Assembly (NCBI GenBank): GCA_036388295.1
Contig: DASVSC010000220.1
Span: forward strand, 1 to 5,595
Origin: RYN-431 sp036388295
GTDB lineage: Bacteria; Planctomycetota; Phycisphaerae; Tepidisphaerales; Tepidisphaeraceae
Reading direction: 5' to 3'
DNA: 5,595 nucleotides
Part shown: positions 1 to 5,595 of the stretch, piece after piece
How the letters are laid out: each line of letters begins with the position of its first letter
Numbering within the stretch: position 1 is the stretch's first letter
Translations under genes and position numbers: made by a program
The notes under the pieces: generated by a model
What the model was told of the DNA's origin: nothing
Database searches by the model: none
The model's input: the letters and a program-made list of their open reading frames with translations, nothing else

Positions 1-125
1 GATCTGACGCGGGGATTGCAGCAGGTGAGGGTGGGGCGGCCTTGGCACCGGGCGGACCGGAGCGTTGAGCCGGGTCGAGAATCTTGTTTCAGGGGCGGGT
101 TCAGGCGTTGTGCGGAGGAAATGCT
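1..125. other. Upstream edge, no defensible gene
   Basis: This stretch is GC-rich and contains no recognisable promoter for the following gene. Reading frame 1 is open from base 1 to a TGA at 127-129, giving an Arg-rich 42-residue tail, and that TGA overlaps the next gene's ATG as ATGA. Frame 3 is open to a TGA at 66-68 and would end in an Ala/Gly-rich tail. Either could be the end of an upstream gene, but short open frames are common at this GC content, neither tail is recognisable, and I do not call one. Confidence 0.4.
114..120 (+). promoter_or_regulatory. Ribosome binding site of the GH2 gene
   Basis: GGAGGAA lies 5 bases before the ATG at 126. It decides the start: the same frame can be extended to a TTG at 84, but that codon has no Shine-Dalgarno sequence. 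An out-of-frame ATG at 121 directly abuts the site and would give only Met-Leu-stop. Confidence 0.85.
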
Positions 126-3100
126 ATGAAGAATCAGCAAAAACGAGTCGGCGGTAACGGTGTGGAAGCTCTTGAAGGCCGGCGCATGCTGGCCGTCGAT
201 CAGCCGTACGCCGTCCCGACATCTCCCCGGGTGGAGATCAACCAGAACGCCGGCTGGCGGTTCGCGCTCAACCCTAGCGGTTCGCCTCAGACGATCAGTG
301 CCGGCAACGTGGGTTCGTTCGGCACCGCCGTCAACCTGCCGCACACCTGGAACAATATCGACGCCGCGACCCAGAACTACCAGCAGGGCAACGGCTGGTA
401 TCTCAAGAACATCAACGTCGATGCGTCCCTGAGCGGCAAGCGCCTGCTGCTCGATTTCGAAGGGGCAATGAGCGTCACCAGCCTGTTCATTGACGGCCAG
501 CAAGTCGATTACAAGCCCGCCTCTTCCGCCGTCGACAGCCATAACGGCGGCTTCGCCGAGTTCATGTTCGACGTCACCAGCCGCCTCACGCCCGGCCAAC
601 ACACGATCGCGGTGAGGGTCCACAACCAGCCGGGTCAGAACCTGGACGTCGCGCCGTCGAACAGCGGCGATTATTCGCGGCAGGGGGGCATTTACCGCGA
701 CGTGTCGCTGCTGGCGTTGCCGCAGACGCGTTTATCGCCACTGGAAAACGTCCAGCACACAACCAACGCGGGTACCAACACAGCTCCGAACAACGTGCAG
801 ATTACCGGCGACGTGGCAACGCCCATCGCCGGGCCGGGTGTCTACTTCAAGCACTCGCCAGTGCAGGTCGGTTCGACGTCGGCTACGCTCAACATCAAGA
901 CGGTTTATGAGAATAACAGCAACTCGAACCGGTCGCTGAATGTGACCAGTTACCTGGTCGACGCCAGTGGCACCGTGCGGGCCGAGGTCACCACCAACAA
1001 GCCGTTGGCCAGTTCGTCCACCGGCGGCGTCCTGAACCAGACCACGACGCTCAACAACCCGCGCCTATGGAACGGCCGGATCGACCCGTACCTGTACACG
1101 CTGTACGTCGAAGTGCGCGACGCGACCACAAACGCGCTAGTGGACTTCCAGTCCAAAAAGGTCGGCATCCGCTCGTTCACCATCAACGCCAACGCCAACA
1201 ACAATCCGAACGTCGCCCCATTCCTGCTCAACGGCCAGCCGTACGCCCTTGTCGGTGCCAACGCCCATCAGGACACCGGCCGCCGCAACGCCAACGGCGA
1301 CCCGATCGGCTGGGCCCAATCCGACGCCGGCATTCGCGCCGACGTCGACCTGCTGATGGCCGCCGGGTCCACGGTCGTGCGCACCAGCCACTACCAGCAC
1401 AACAAGGCGTTCTACGACTACTGCGACCAAGTCGGCCTGCTGGTCTACACCGAAATCGCCATCAACGGCACCACGCGCGACAACACCACGTTCCTGACCA
1501 ACGCCCAGGACATGTACCAGGAAATGACCCGCCAGACGCAGCTCAATCCGTCGGTCTTCGCCTGGGGCTTTGCCAACGAAACCACCGATAATTCGCCCGG
1601 CGTCCACAACACGTTCACGCAGCTGCAGACCATCGGCCGCAGCGTCGACCCCGCGCGCAAAACCGCCGTGGCCCAATACGGCGGCCACCACAGCAGCAGT
1701 GACGACTCCGACGGCATCGCCGACATCAAAGGCACCCACCGCTACGACGGCTGGTACATCGGCTGGGAAGGCACCGGCGGCGTGCAGAATGTGATCAATT
1801 CGTATCCCAGCCAGCCAATTGCCATTACCGAATATGGTGCCGGCGGCAGCGCGTACCACTTTGCCGACAACCCCATCATCCCTGTCCACCTCACGCCCAA
1901 CGGCGGCGTGGATACGAACTACCACCCGGCCAACGGGCAGGCGCTGGTCGTCGCCATGCAGACCACCCAGTACGAGCCCCTGAACAACCTCTGGGCCCGC
2001 ATCGTCTGGCAGGCATTCGACCACGGCTCCAGCGGCAAAAGCGAAGGCGATCAGAACGGCGTCAACGACAAGGGCCTGACCACCCGCGACCGCACCCTGA
2101 AGGACGCCTACCACTACTACTCGGCCATCTGGAACGACCCGACCCGCAACTACGCCAACCGCAAGATCATCCAGCTCGCCGACACGAACTGGACCGTGCG
2201 GAACAGTTCCGCGGCCAAAATCACCGTCTACAGCAACATCGGCGCGCCCACGCTCAATCTGAACGGCACGTCGCTCGGCGTGATGTCGCCCCTACAGGTG
2301 AGCCTGCCCGGCGGCACGAAAACGGTGAAAAACGTCTACGTGATGAACGTCACCCTGCCTGCCGGCGTCAACAGCGTGACCGCCAGCCGCACCTGGACCG
2401 ACGGCCTGACCTACAGCAGCCAAGGCGCGTTCGCCCACTACAACAGCACGCAGTTCGGCCAGGGCGTGGCCGTCGCCAGCGGCGTGGCGGTCAACACGAC
2501 CTTCAACTACAGCCCGGTCTACAAGACCACCAGCAACCCGTTCAACGTCCCGCTGGCCAACGGGCTGTACAACGTGCGGATTAATGCCCCCACGGGCGGG
2601 ACCAACAACCTTTCCTTGGAAGGCCAGACCGCCGCCATCGACTCGAACGGCCTCGGTGCCGCCGACACGTTCTACGCCCGCGTGAACGTCACCGACGGCA
2701 ATCTCACCATCGCCGGGGCGCCTGGGGCCTTCAACGCCCGGGTCAACACCATCGACATCACCCGCGTCGACTTGGCCGCGCCCACCGTGGCCGGCGTCGT
2801 CAACGGCGGCGAGACCCAGCGCAGCAAGGTCAACTCCCTCGGCGTCACGTTCAATGAACCCGTCACCCTCGGCAACGCCGCCATCAGCCTGGGCCTGAAA
2901 AACCCCAACGGCGTCGGCTATGCGGCGACGTTCAGTGTGACCGCATCCAATCCCAGCAACGACGGCATGACCTACCTGCTGGGCCTCACCGACGGCAGCA
3001 GCTTCAACAGCCTCGGCGACGGCGTCTACGACCTGAAGGTCGACTCTAGCAAGGTCAGCGATCTCGCCGGCAACGCCCTCGCCGCGAACTACAGCCTCAC

Positions 3101-3299
3101 GTTCCACCGCCTGTTCGGCGACCAGAACGGCGACCGCGGCGTCGATAGCGTCGACAGCCTGAAGTTCCGCGCCGCCCAGGGCAAGACCAGCACCGATGAA
3201 GGCTTCATCGCCTACTTCGACTTCAACAACGACAACATGGTCGACAGCATCGACAGCCTGCAATTCCGTCGCCGGCAGGGCACCGTTCTTTCCTACTAA
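126..3299 (+). CDS. Secreted family 2 glycoside hydrolase (beta-galactosidase-like) with Ig-like and dockerin-like C-terminal modules
   Basis: A 1057-aa exported retaining glycosidase. The N terminus has no clear hydrophobic signal peptide but carries LEGRRMLA at residues 16-23, the planctomycete LEPR-XLL-type motif. Domains in order: GH2 sugar-binding jelly roll (about 40-200, with W44 and GGIYRDV at 187-193); GH2 beta-sandwich (about 200-355, with PRLW at 312-315); TIM barrel (about 366-672); a DUF4982-like sandwich (about 679-765); a malectin/CBM-like sandwich (about 769-882); a bacterial Ig-like domain (about 886-993); and a dockerin-like doublet (about 996-1053). Within the barrel, RTSHY at 419-423 and E443 match conserved GH2 active-site segments. 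NPSVFAWGFANE ends in the acid/base E485, and AITEYGAGG contains the nucleophile E569. The segment before E485 reads GFANE where many relatives have a Gly before Asn-Glu. Substrate specificity (galactoside, glucuronide or other) cannot be read from sequence alone. The protein contains a single cysteine. The gene is probably cotranscribed with the PEP-CTERM gene 37 bases downstream. Confidence 0.93.
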   Translation: MKNQQKRVGGNGVEALEGRRMLAVDQPYAVPTSPRVEINQNAGWRFALNPSGSPQTISAGNVGSFGTAVNLPHTWNNIDAATQNYQQGNGWYLKNINVDASLSGKRLLLDFEGAMSVTSLFIDGQQVDYKPASSAVDSHNGGFAEFMFDVTSRLTPGQHTIAVRVHNQPGQNLDVAPSNSGDYSRQGGIYRDVSLLALPQTRLSPLENVQHTTNAGTNTAPNNVQITGDVATPIAGPGVYFKHSPVQVGSTSATLNIKTVYENNSNSNRSLNVTSYLVDASGTVRAEVTTNKPLASSSTGGVLNQTTTLNNPRLWNGRIDPYLYTLYVEVRDATTNALVDFQSKKVGIRSFTINANANNNPNVAPFLLNGQPYALVGANAHQDTGRRNANGDPIGWAQSDAGIRADVDLLMAAGSTVVRTSHYQHNKAFYDYCDQVGLLVYTEIAINGTTRDNTTFLTNAQDMYQEMTRQTQLNPSVFAWGFANETTDNSPGVHNTFTQLQTIGRSVDPARKTAVAQYGGHHSSSDDSDGIADIKGTHRYDGWYIGWEGTGGVQNVINSYPSQPIAITEYGAGGSAYHFADNPIIPVHLTPNGGVDTNYHPANGQALVVAMQTTQYEPLNNLWARIVWQAFDHGSSGKSEGDQNGVNDKGLTTRDRTLKDAYHYYSAIWNDPTRNYANRKIIQLADTNWTVRNSSAAKITVYSNIGAPTLNLNGTSLGVMSPLQVSLPGGTKTVKNVYVMNVTLPAGVNSVTASRTWTDGLTYSSQGAFAHYNSTQFGQGVAVASGVAVNTTFNYSPVYKTTSNPFNVPLANGLYNVRINAPTGGTNNLSLEGQTAAIDSNGLGAADTFYARVNVTDGNLTIAGAPGAFNARVNTIDITRVDLAAPTVAGVVNGGETQRSKVNSLGVTFNEPVTLGNAAISLGLKNPNGVGYAATFSVTASNPSNDGMTYLLGLTDGSSFNSLGDGVYDLKVDSSKVSDLAGNALAANYSLTFHRLFGDQNGDRGVDSVDSLKFRAAQGKTSTDEGFIAYFDFNNDNMVDSIDSLQFRRRQGTVLSY
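3120..3275 (+). repeat. Dockerin-like duplicated calcium-loop segment inside the GH2 gene
   Basis: Two 12-residue EF-hand-like loops lie at protein residues 999-1010 (DQNGDRGVDSVD) and 1032-1043 (DFNNDNMVDSID), each followed by SLxFR and a QG pair. Acidic or amide ligands sit at loop positions 1, 3, 5, 9 and 12 in both. The usual Gly at position 6 is Arg in the first loop and Asn in the second. At DNA level, 3141-3170 and 3240-3269 match at 25 of 30 bases, with a period of 99 bases, so this is an internal duplication. In known cellulosomal dockerins such a doublet binds calcium and a cohesin partner; planctomycete versions are widespread, with partners mostly unknown. Confidence 0.85.
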
Positions 3300-3325
3300 T
3301 TCCGGTCTTCGTTCAACCATCGTTC

Positions 3326-3330
3326 GGAGG
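3326..3330 (+). promoter_or_regulatory. Ribosome binding site of the first PEP-CTERM gene
   Basis: GGAGG ends 6 bases before the ATG at 3337. It fixes the start there rather than at the in-frame upstream codon at 3196, which would overlap the GH2 gene by about 100 bases and bury the signal peptide in the interior of the protein. Confidence 0.85.
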
Positions 3331-3336
3331 TCTGTT

Positions 3337-3969
3337 ATGCGAGCTGTGCTCTGTTCCGCGGTCGGCGTTCTTGTTATGACGGCATCGGCCCAAGCGGCCG
3401 TCACCTTCGCCTACACGACGCCCGTCACCAATGTTTTGGCCACGCCCAACACGACGATCGAGGTGCCGATTTACCTTCAGGAAACCGGCAGCCCGTCCCA
3501 AATCGCGGCCGAGGGCGGACTGTTCAGCGGAGCGTTCTCCGTCACGCGGAGCGGGGTCATTCCGCCAAGTCCGGTGAGCGTCAGCGGTGCCGCCACCAAC
3601 GCCACGAAGTTTAACGAAGTCGTCGGCAGCTTTACCACCACGCCTACGGCGGCGGGCGTCTGGGCAGAGCAGGCCGGTGCTCTGATGAACACCGGTGCCT
3701 TTCCGGAAAACGGCTTGATCCTGCTCGGAACGGTCAGCTTGCAGGTGCCTCTGGCGGGCCAGACGACAACGTTTTCGATCGGGGACTTCGACCCGCGTAC
3801 CGGCCAAATTGTGACCTACAATGGCTCACAGGCCTTGGATTCGCAGATCGCGAATGGCACGTTCACGGTGAGCGGGTCGTCCCTCATTCCCGAGCCGACG
3901 ATCCTCGGCCTCGCGGGCCTCGGCTGCTTGCTGCTCAAGCGAAGCCGACGCTATGGCCAAAGTGCATAA
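3337..3969 (+). CDS. PEP-CTERM sorting-signal protein with a cohesin-like beta-sandwich
   Basis: A 210-aa secreted protein. Residues 1-20 form a Sec signal peptide (R2, hydrophobic core 3-14, AQA before a likely cut after A20); C6 is too early to be a lipobox. The C terminus is a PEP-CTERM tail: PEP at 185-187, a hydrophobic span at about 188-200 and a basic cluster KRSRR at 201-205, with five extra residues after it. PEP-CTERM tails are recognised by exosortase, which processes and sorts proteins across the inner membrane; no exosortase is in this window. The mature region follows the strand pattern of cohesin-type domains: TTIEVPIYLQET at 39-50 near the start, NGLILLGTVSLQVP from 125, a Thr-rich strand and FDP, and a final GTFTV strand. 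That assignment is by eye. The gene follows a dockerin-bearing enzyme after 37 bases with no terminator between, so it is probably in the same operon. Certain as a PEP-CTERM protein; the cohesin reading is moderate to low confidence. Confidence 0.88.
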   Translation: MRAVLCSAVGVLVMTASAQAAVTFAYTTPVTNVLATPNTTIEVPIYLQETGSPSQIAAEGGLFSGAFSVTRSGVIPPSPVSVSGAATNATKFNEVVGSFTTTPTAAGVWAEQAGALMNTGAFPENGLILLGTVSLQVPLAGQTTTFSIGDFDPRTGQIVTYNGSQALDSQIANGTFTVSGSSLIPEPTILGLAGLGCLLLKRSRRYGQSA

Positions 3970-4028
3970 TGTCGCCGAAGGGGAACTGTCGGATTAGATT
4001 GCCCGGTTTATCAGCAATTCGGGACGAG

Positions 4029-4062
4029 GCGAAAAATTGTGCACCTTTTGTCGCATTTTTGT
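4029..4062 (+). terminator. Weak rho-independent terminator candidate
   Basis: GCGAAAA at 4029-4035 can pair with TTTT at 4046-4049 and CGC at 4052-4054, with a 2-base bulge, followed by ATTTTTG. The stem is short and AT-rich, so this is only a candidate end for the GH2/PEP-CTERM transcript. It lies 60 bases past the stop codon at 3969. Confidence 0.3.
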
Positions 4063-4091
4063 TAGACAGCAATCTGTTTCTGAAGTAGATT
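4063..4091 (+). promoter_or_regulatory. Sigma70-like promoter candidate for the second PEP-CTERM gene
   Basis: TAGACA at 4063-4068 matches 5 of 6 bases of the -35 consensus. TAGATT at 4086-4091 matches 4 of 6 of the -10 consensus, and the spacer is 17 bases. Transcription would start near 4098, giving a leader of about 300 bases. This is pattern matching to the E. coli consensus; planctomycete promoters are poorly characterised. Confidence 0.35.
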
Positions 4092-4098
4092 TGTCGGG

Positions 4099-4131
4099 CC
4101 GGCCAATAACGCACACTGGTGTGTGAGCCGG
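4099..4131 (+). promoter_or_regulatory. Nested inverted repeat, possible leader hairpin or operator
   Basis: The inner arms CACAC (4112-4116) and GTGTG (4121-4125) enclose TGGT. The outer arms CCGGC (4099-4103) and GCCGG (4127-4131) pair around them with an asymmetric internal loop. It begins almost exactly where the candidate promoter would start transcription, so it could be a 5'-end RNA hairpin or a protein-binding site. No known riboswitch class was recognised. Confidence 0.3.
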
Positions 4132-4390
4132 AAGGGAAGCCATATCGAGTGCCGTGCTGCGGGTTGTACGGTGTCCATGTCAGATCACGACGTAGAGTCC
4201 GCTCAGTAGAGTCGGGTTTCGTGTCGAATGGTCCGGCTAGGCGACGTAAAGCGGCAAGGCTCGAGATCAGGCGGGGCATCGTTAATCATGCTGGAGGGCT
4301 GGAACAACTCAAAACACGTTCGTCGATAGGTGATTCGTGTTCGTTTCAATTCACTAGGTTCTTCCAAGTCGTTTTCTTTTTCAGTTTTCA

Positions 4391-4399
4391 GAGGAGAGG
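4391..4399 (+). promoter_or_regulatory. Ribosome binding site of the second PEP-CTERM gene
   Basis: GAGGAGAGG lies just before the ATG at 4402; the GAGGAG core leaves 5 bases of spacing. This fixes the start at 4402 rather than an in-frame upstream codon at 4330, and it places a signal peptide at the N terminus. The bases just before it are pyrimidine-rich, with TTTTCAG twice in tandem (4378-4391). Confidence 0.85.
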
Positions 4400-4401
4400 C
4401 A

Positions 4402-5343
4402 ATGTCTAAGTTCTCGAGCATCACTGCTGCTATCATTTTGGCCGCCACGGCGTCCACCTCGTTCGCCGTTTCGCTTACGGTTGACAAGACCGGGATCTTG
4501 AATCCCAACCCCAACAATCTGACGATCACCGAAGTCGGTAACACCAGCCTTACGGCGGCCCGCGCCCTTGTCGCGGCTGCTAACACTGCCAACACCGGCG
4601 GCGTGCTGGACTTCCAGCAGCGCGGCCAAGGCGGCACGTTCATCAACTCCACGTCGAACAACAACGGCGTGGACATCGGTAATGGCGTGACCAATCCGAT
4701 CTACGTCGCCCCGAGCGGCGGCGCGACCGGCGACGGCCTCGTCGGCACCCCAATCTTCTCGTTCTACCGCGCTGAAGGCACCGTTACCGCAACGAATGCT
4801 TTTGACTCGAATCTGGACCAAGGCACCAACGTCATCTCCGGTGGCCCTTTGACCCGGTACCCCGGCGCTGTGTCGCCGACCAACCCGCTGGGTGACGGCA
4901 GTTCGACGGCGACCTCCGCGAACCCGAACTACCCCTTCACGCAGGCTCCGGCCACCGGCACCATCAATGGTGGCTACCTCGGTATCGCCGGCACGGGTTC
5001 GCCCGCTACGATGGTGTTTAACAACCCGCTGTCGTTCTTCGGCCTCACGGCTCTGCCGCGTGGCGCGACCCGCGACACGCTGATCACCCTCACGTTCAGC
5101 GACGGTTCGACCGCGCCGATCGGTGGGGCGACGGTTGTCGGTGCTAATGCTGTGTTCTTTGGCTTCACGGCACCCGAAGGCTTGACGATCACCCAGGCCG
5201 CGATCACCAACCCGAACGGTGCAGGCCAGAACCGTTATGACGACCTCGCGTTCGTCGTCGCTCCGGTCGTCCCGGAACCCACGGCCCTCGCCACCCTCGC
5301 GGTTGGCGGTCTGGTCGCCCTCCGTCGCCGTCGCGCTCGCTAA
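4402..5343 (+). CDS. PEP-CTERM sorting-signal protein of unknown function
   Basis: A 313-aa secreted protein. Residues 1-22 form a Sec signal peptide (K3, hydrophobic core 7-17, SFA before the likely cut after A22). The C terminus is a standard PEP-CTERM tail: PEP at 291-293, a hydrophobic span at about 295-307 and RRRRAR at the very end. The mature region is Gly/Asn/Thr/Ala-rich, low in lysine and free of cysteine, as expected of an extracellular beta-rich protein. Its last third, ITLTFSDGST through FFGF (252-255) to DDLAF (280-284), resembles the closing strands of the jelly-roll domains common in PEP-CTERM proteins, which often read FFGF followed by DDL or DNL before the tail. No catalytic motif was recognised. 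The gene stands alone between a 432-base upstream region and a strong terminator, so it is probably its own transcription unit, expressed separately from the hydrolase pair. Certain as a PEP-CTERM protein, function unknown. Confidence 0.88.
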   Translation: MSKFSSITAAIILAATASTSFAVSLTVDKTGILNPNPNNLTITEVGNTSLTAARALVAAANTANTGGVLDFQQRGQGGTFINSTSNNNGVDIGNGVTNPIYVAPSGGATGDGLVGTPIFSFYRAEGTVTATNAFDSNLDQGTNVISGGPLTRYPGAVSPTNPLGDGSSTATSANPNYPFTQAPATGTINGGYLGIAGTGSPATMVFNNPLSFFGLTALPRGATRDTLITLTFSDGSTAPIGGATVVGANAVFFGFTAPEGLTITQAAITNPNGAGQNRYDDLAFVVAPVVPEPTALATLAVGGLVALRRRRAR

Positions 5344-5382
5344 TTGCGAGTAACGCGGTGTCCGACAGGACGCTTTTGAATC

Positions 5383-5422
5383 AACGGCGGCATGAATCCA
5401 CAAGATTCATGCCGCCGTTTTT
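5383..5422 (+). terminator. Strong rho-independent terminator
   Basis: A perfect 16-bp stem (5383-5398 with 5404-5419) and a 5-base loop CACAA are followed by T residues to 5422. The 5' arm is AACGGCGGCATGAATC. The stem starts 39 bases after the stop codon of the second PEP-CTERM gene. The opposite strand has no T-run after the stem, so it acts mainly on + strand transcripts. Confidence 0.92.
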
Positions 5423-5423
5423 C

Positions 5424-5595
5424 GTTGCCCTCTTGCCTCTGCCATCACGCAATAAGCGTTGAATAGAAGCAGCAGACGTGTTCGTATGCCGCCGCGCCGG
5501 GTGAAATAGTACTGTATTCAAAGCCGCATTGGTCTAAGCGAGACGCCCAATGTCTTTCGCGGAAGCGAGGTAACCAGTGGCCATGGCTGCCGCGA
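5424..5595. other. Downstream edge, no firm gene
   Basis: No complete gene is visible. On the + strand a GTG at 5577 (in frame with ATG at 5583) has GAGG at 5567-5570, 6 bases upstream, and would begin Met-Ala-Met-Ala-Ala-Ala; a gene may start here and leave the window. On the minus strand an open frame from the edge ends in TAG at 5536-5534. TTGAATA at 5459-5465 and TATTCAA at 5515-5521 form a 7-base inverted repeat with a 49-base spacer, and AAGCGAG occurs at 5536 and 5563. None of these is strong. Confidence 0.35.

Larger units (their letters stand above)
3970..4401. other. Intergenic region between the two PEP-CTERM genes
   Basis: This 432-base stretch is visibly lower in GC than the genes around it. 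Reading frames crossing it, including one on the minus strand running into the preceding gene, lack ribosome binding sites and protein-like composition. It holds a weak terminator candidate near 4029-4062, a sigma70-like promoter candidate at 4063-4091, a nested inverted repeat at 4099-4131, an 8-base direct repeat at 4192-4213, a 6-base inverted repeat (4313-4318 with 4336-4341) and a tandem TTTTCAG at 4378-4391. If the promoter is real, most of the region is a 5' leader of about 300 bases for the gene at 4402. Confidence 0.6.

Noticed and set aside
43..57. TGGCAC resembling the -24 element of a sigma54 promoter before the GH2 gene
   Set aside because: The -12 element TTGC expected at the right spacing is absent (GGAC at 54-57), so only half a promoter matches.
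1137..2114. A 325-codon open frame on the minus strand inside the GH2 gene
   Set aside because: It is antisense to the conserved GH2 catalytic domain, and its translation is a Val/Gly/Ala/Asp-rich string with no domain. This is the usual mirror frame of a GC-rich gene.
2292..3404. A 370-codon open frame on the minus strand across the end of the GH2 gene
   Set aside because: It is antisense to the Ig-like and dockerin modules and is made of repetitive Val/Ala/Asp/Gly. It has no ribosome binding site or recognisable domain.
3935..4279. A 114-codon minus-strand open frame in the intergenic region
   Set aside because: There is no Shine-Dalgarno sequence before its ATG, it overlaps the end of the first PEP-CTERM gene, and the product has no signal, membrane segment or recognisable motif.
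4119..4409. A 96-codon + strand open frame from a GTG in the intergenic region
   Set aside because: The start lies inside an inverted repeat without a ribosome binding site, and the frame runs through the Shine-Dalgarno and start of the next gene. The composition is not protein-like.
4381..5403. A 340-codon open frame on the minus strand opposite the second PEP-CTERM gene
   Set aside because: It is Arg/Gly/Asp-rich, begins inside the terminator stem and runs through the ribosome binding site of the real gene. The + strand product has a signal peptide and PEP-CTERM tail.
5490..5595. CCAGTGGC, whose complement GCCACTGG resembles part of a cobalamin riboswitch B12 box
   Set aside because: The remaining conserved segments of a cobalamin riboswitch are not present on either strand in the window, and the match is only 7-8 bases.

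Overview
This 5.6-kb, GC-rich window looks like a planctomycete chromosome fragment, most likely class Phycisphaerae (Tepidisphaeraceae-like). Three things suggest this: an N-terminal LEGRRML motif of the LEPR-XLL type on a large exported protein, a planctomycete-style dockerin doublet after a bacterial Ig-like module at that protein's C terminus, and two PEP-CTERM proteins. The lineage call is inference from protein architecture only.

Layout, all genes on the + strand. Bases 1-125 are the upstream edge and hold no gene I can defend. Bases 126-3299 encode a 1057-aa multidomain family 2 glycoside hydrolase (beta-galactosidase-like) with both catalytic glutamates visible (E485, E569), ending in a dockerin-like calcium-loop pair. 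After 37 bases, 3337-3969 encodes a 210-aa secreted PEP-CTERM protein whose mature part reads like a cohesin-type beta-sandwich. Bases 3970-4401 are a lower-GC intergenic region with a weak terminator candidate, a sigma70-like promoter candidate, a nested inverted repeat and an 8-base direct repeat. Bases 4402-5343 encode a 313-aa secreted PEP-CTERM protein of unknown function, closed by a perfect 16-bp stem terminator at 5383-5422. Bases 5424-5595 hold no firm gene; a start may lie at the very edge.

How the genes may work together: the hydrolase and the first PEP-CTERM protein are close enough to be one transcript. If the second protein is a real cohesin, the pair could be a minimal surface-tethered enzyme system, with the PEP-CTERM protein passing through exosortase sorting and docking the dockerin-bearing enzyme outside the inner membrane. 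This is the most interesting idea in the window, but it rests on fold-pattern reading and adjacency, not on a demonstrated interaction. No exosortase, regulator, transporter, tRNA, rRNA, CRISPR array or mobile element is visible.
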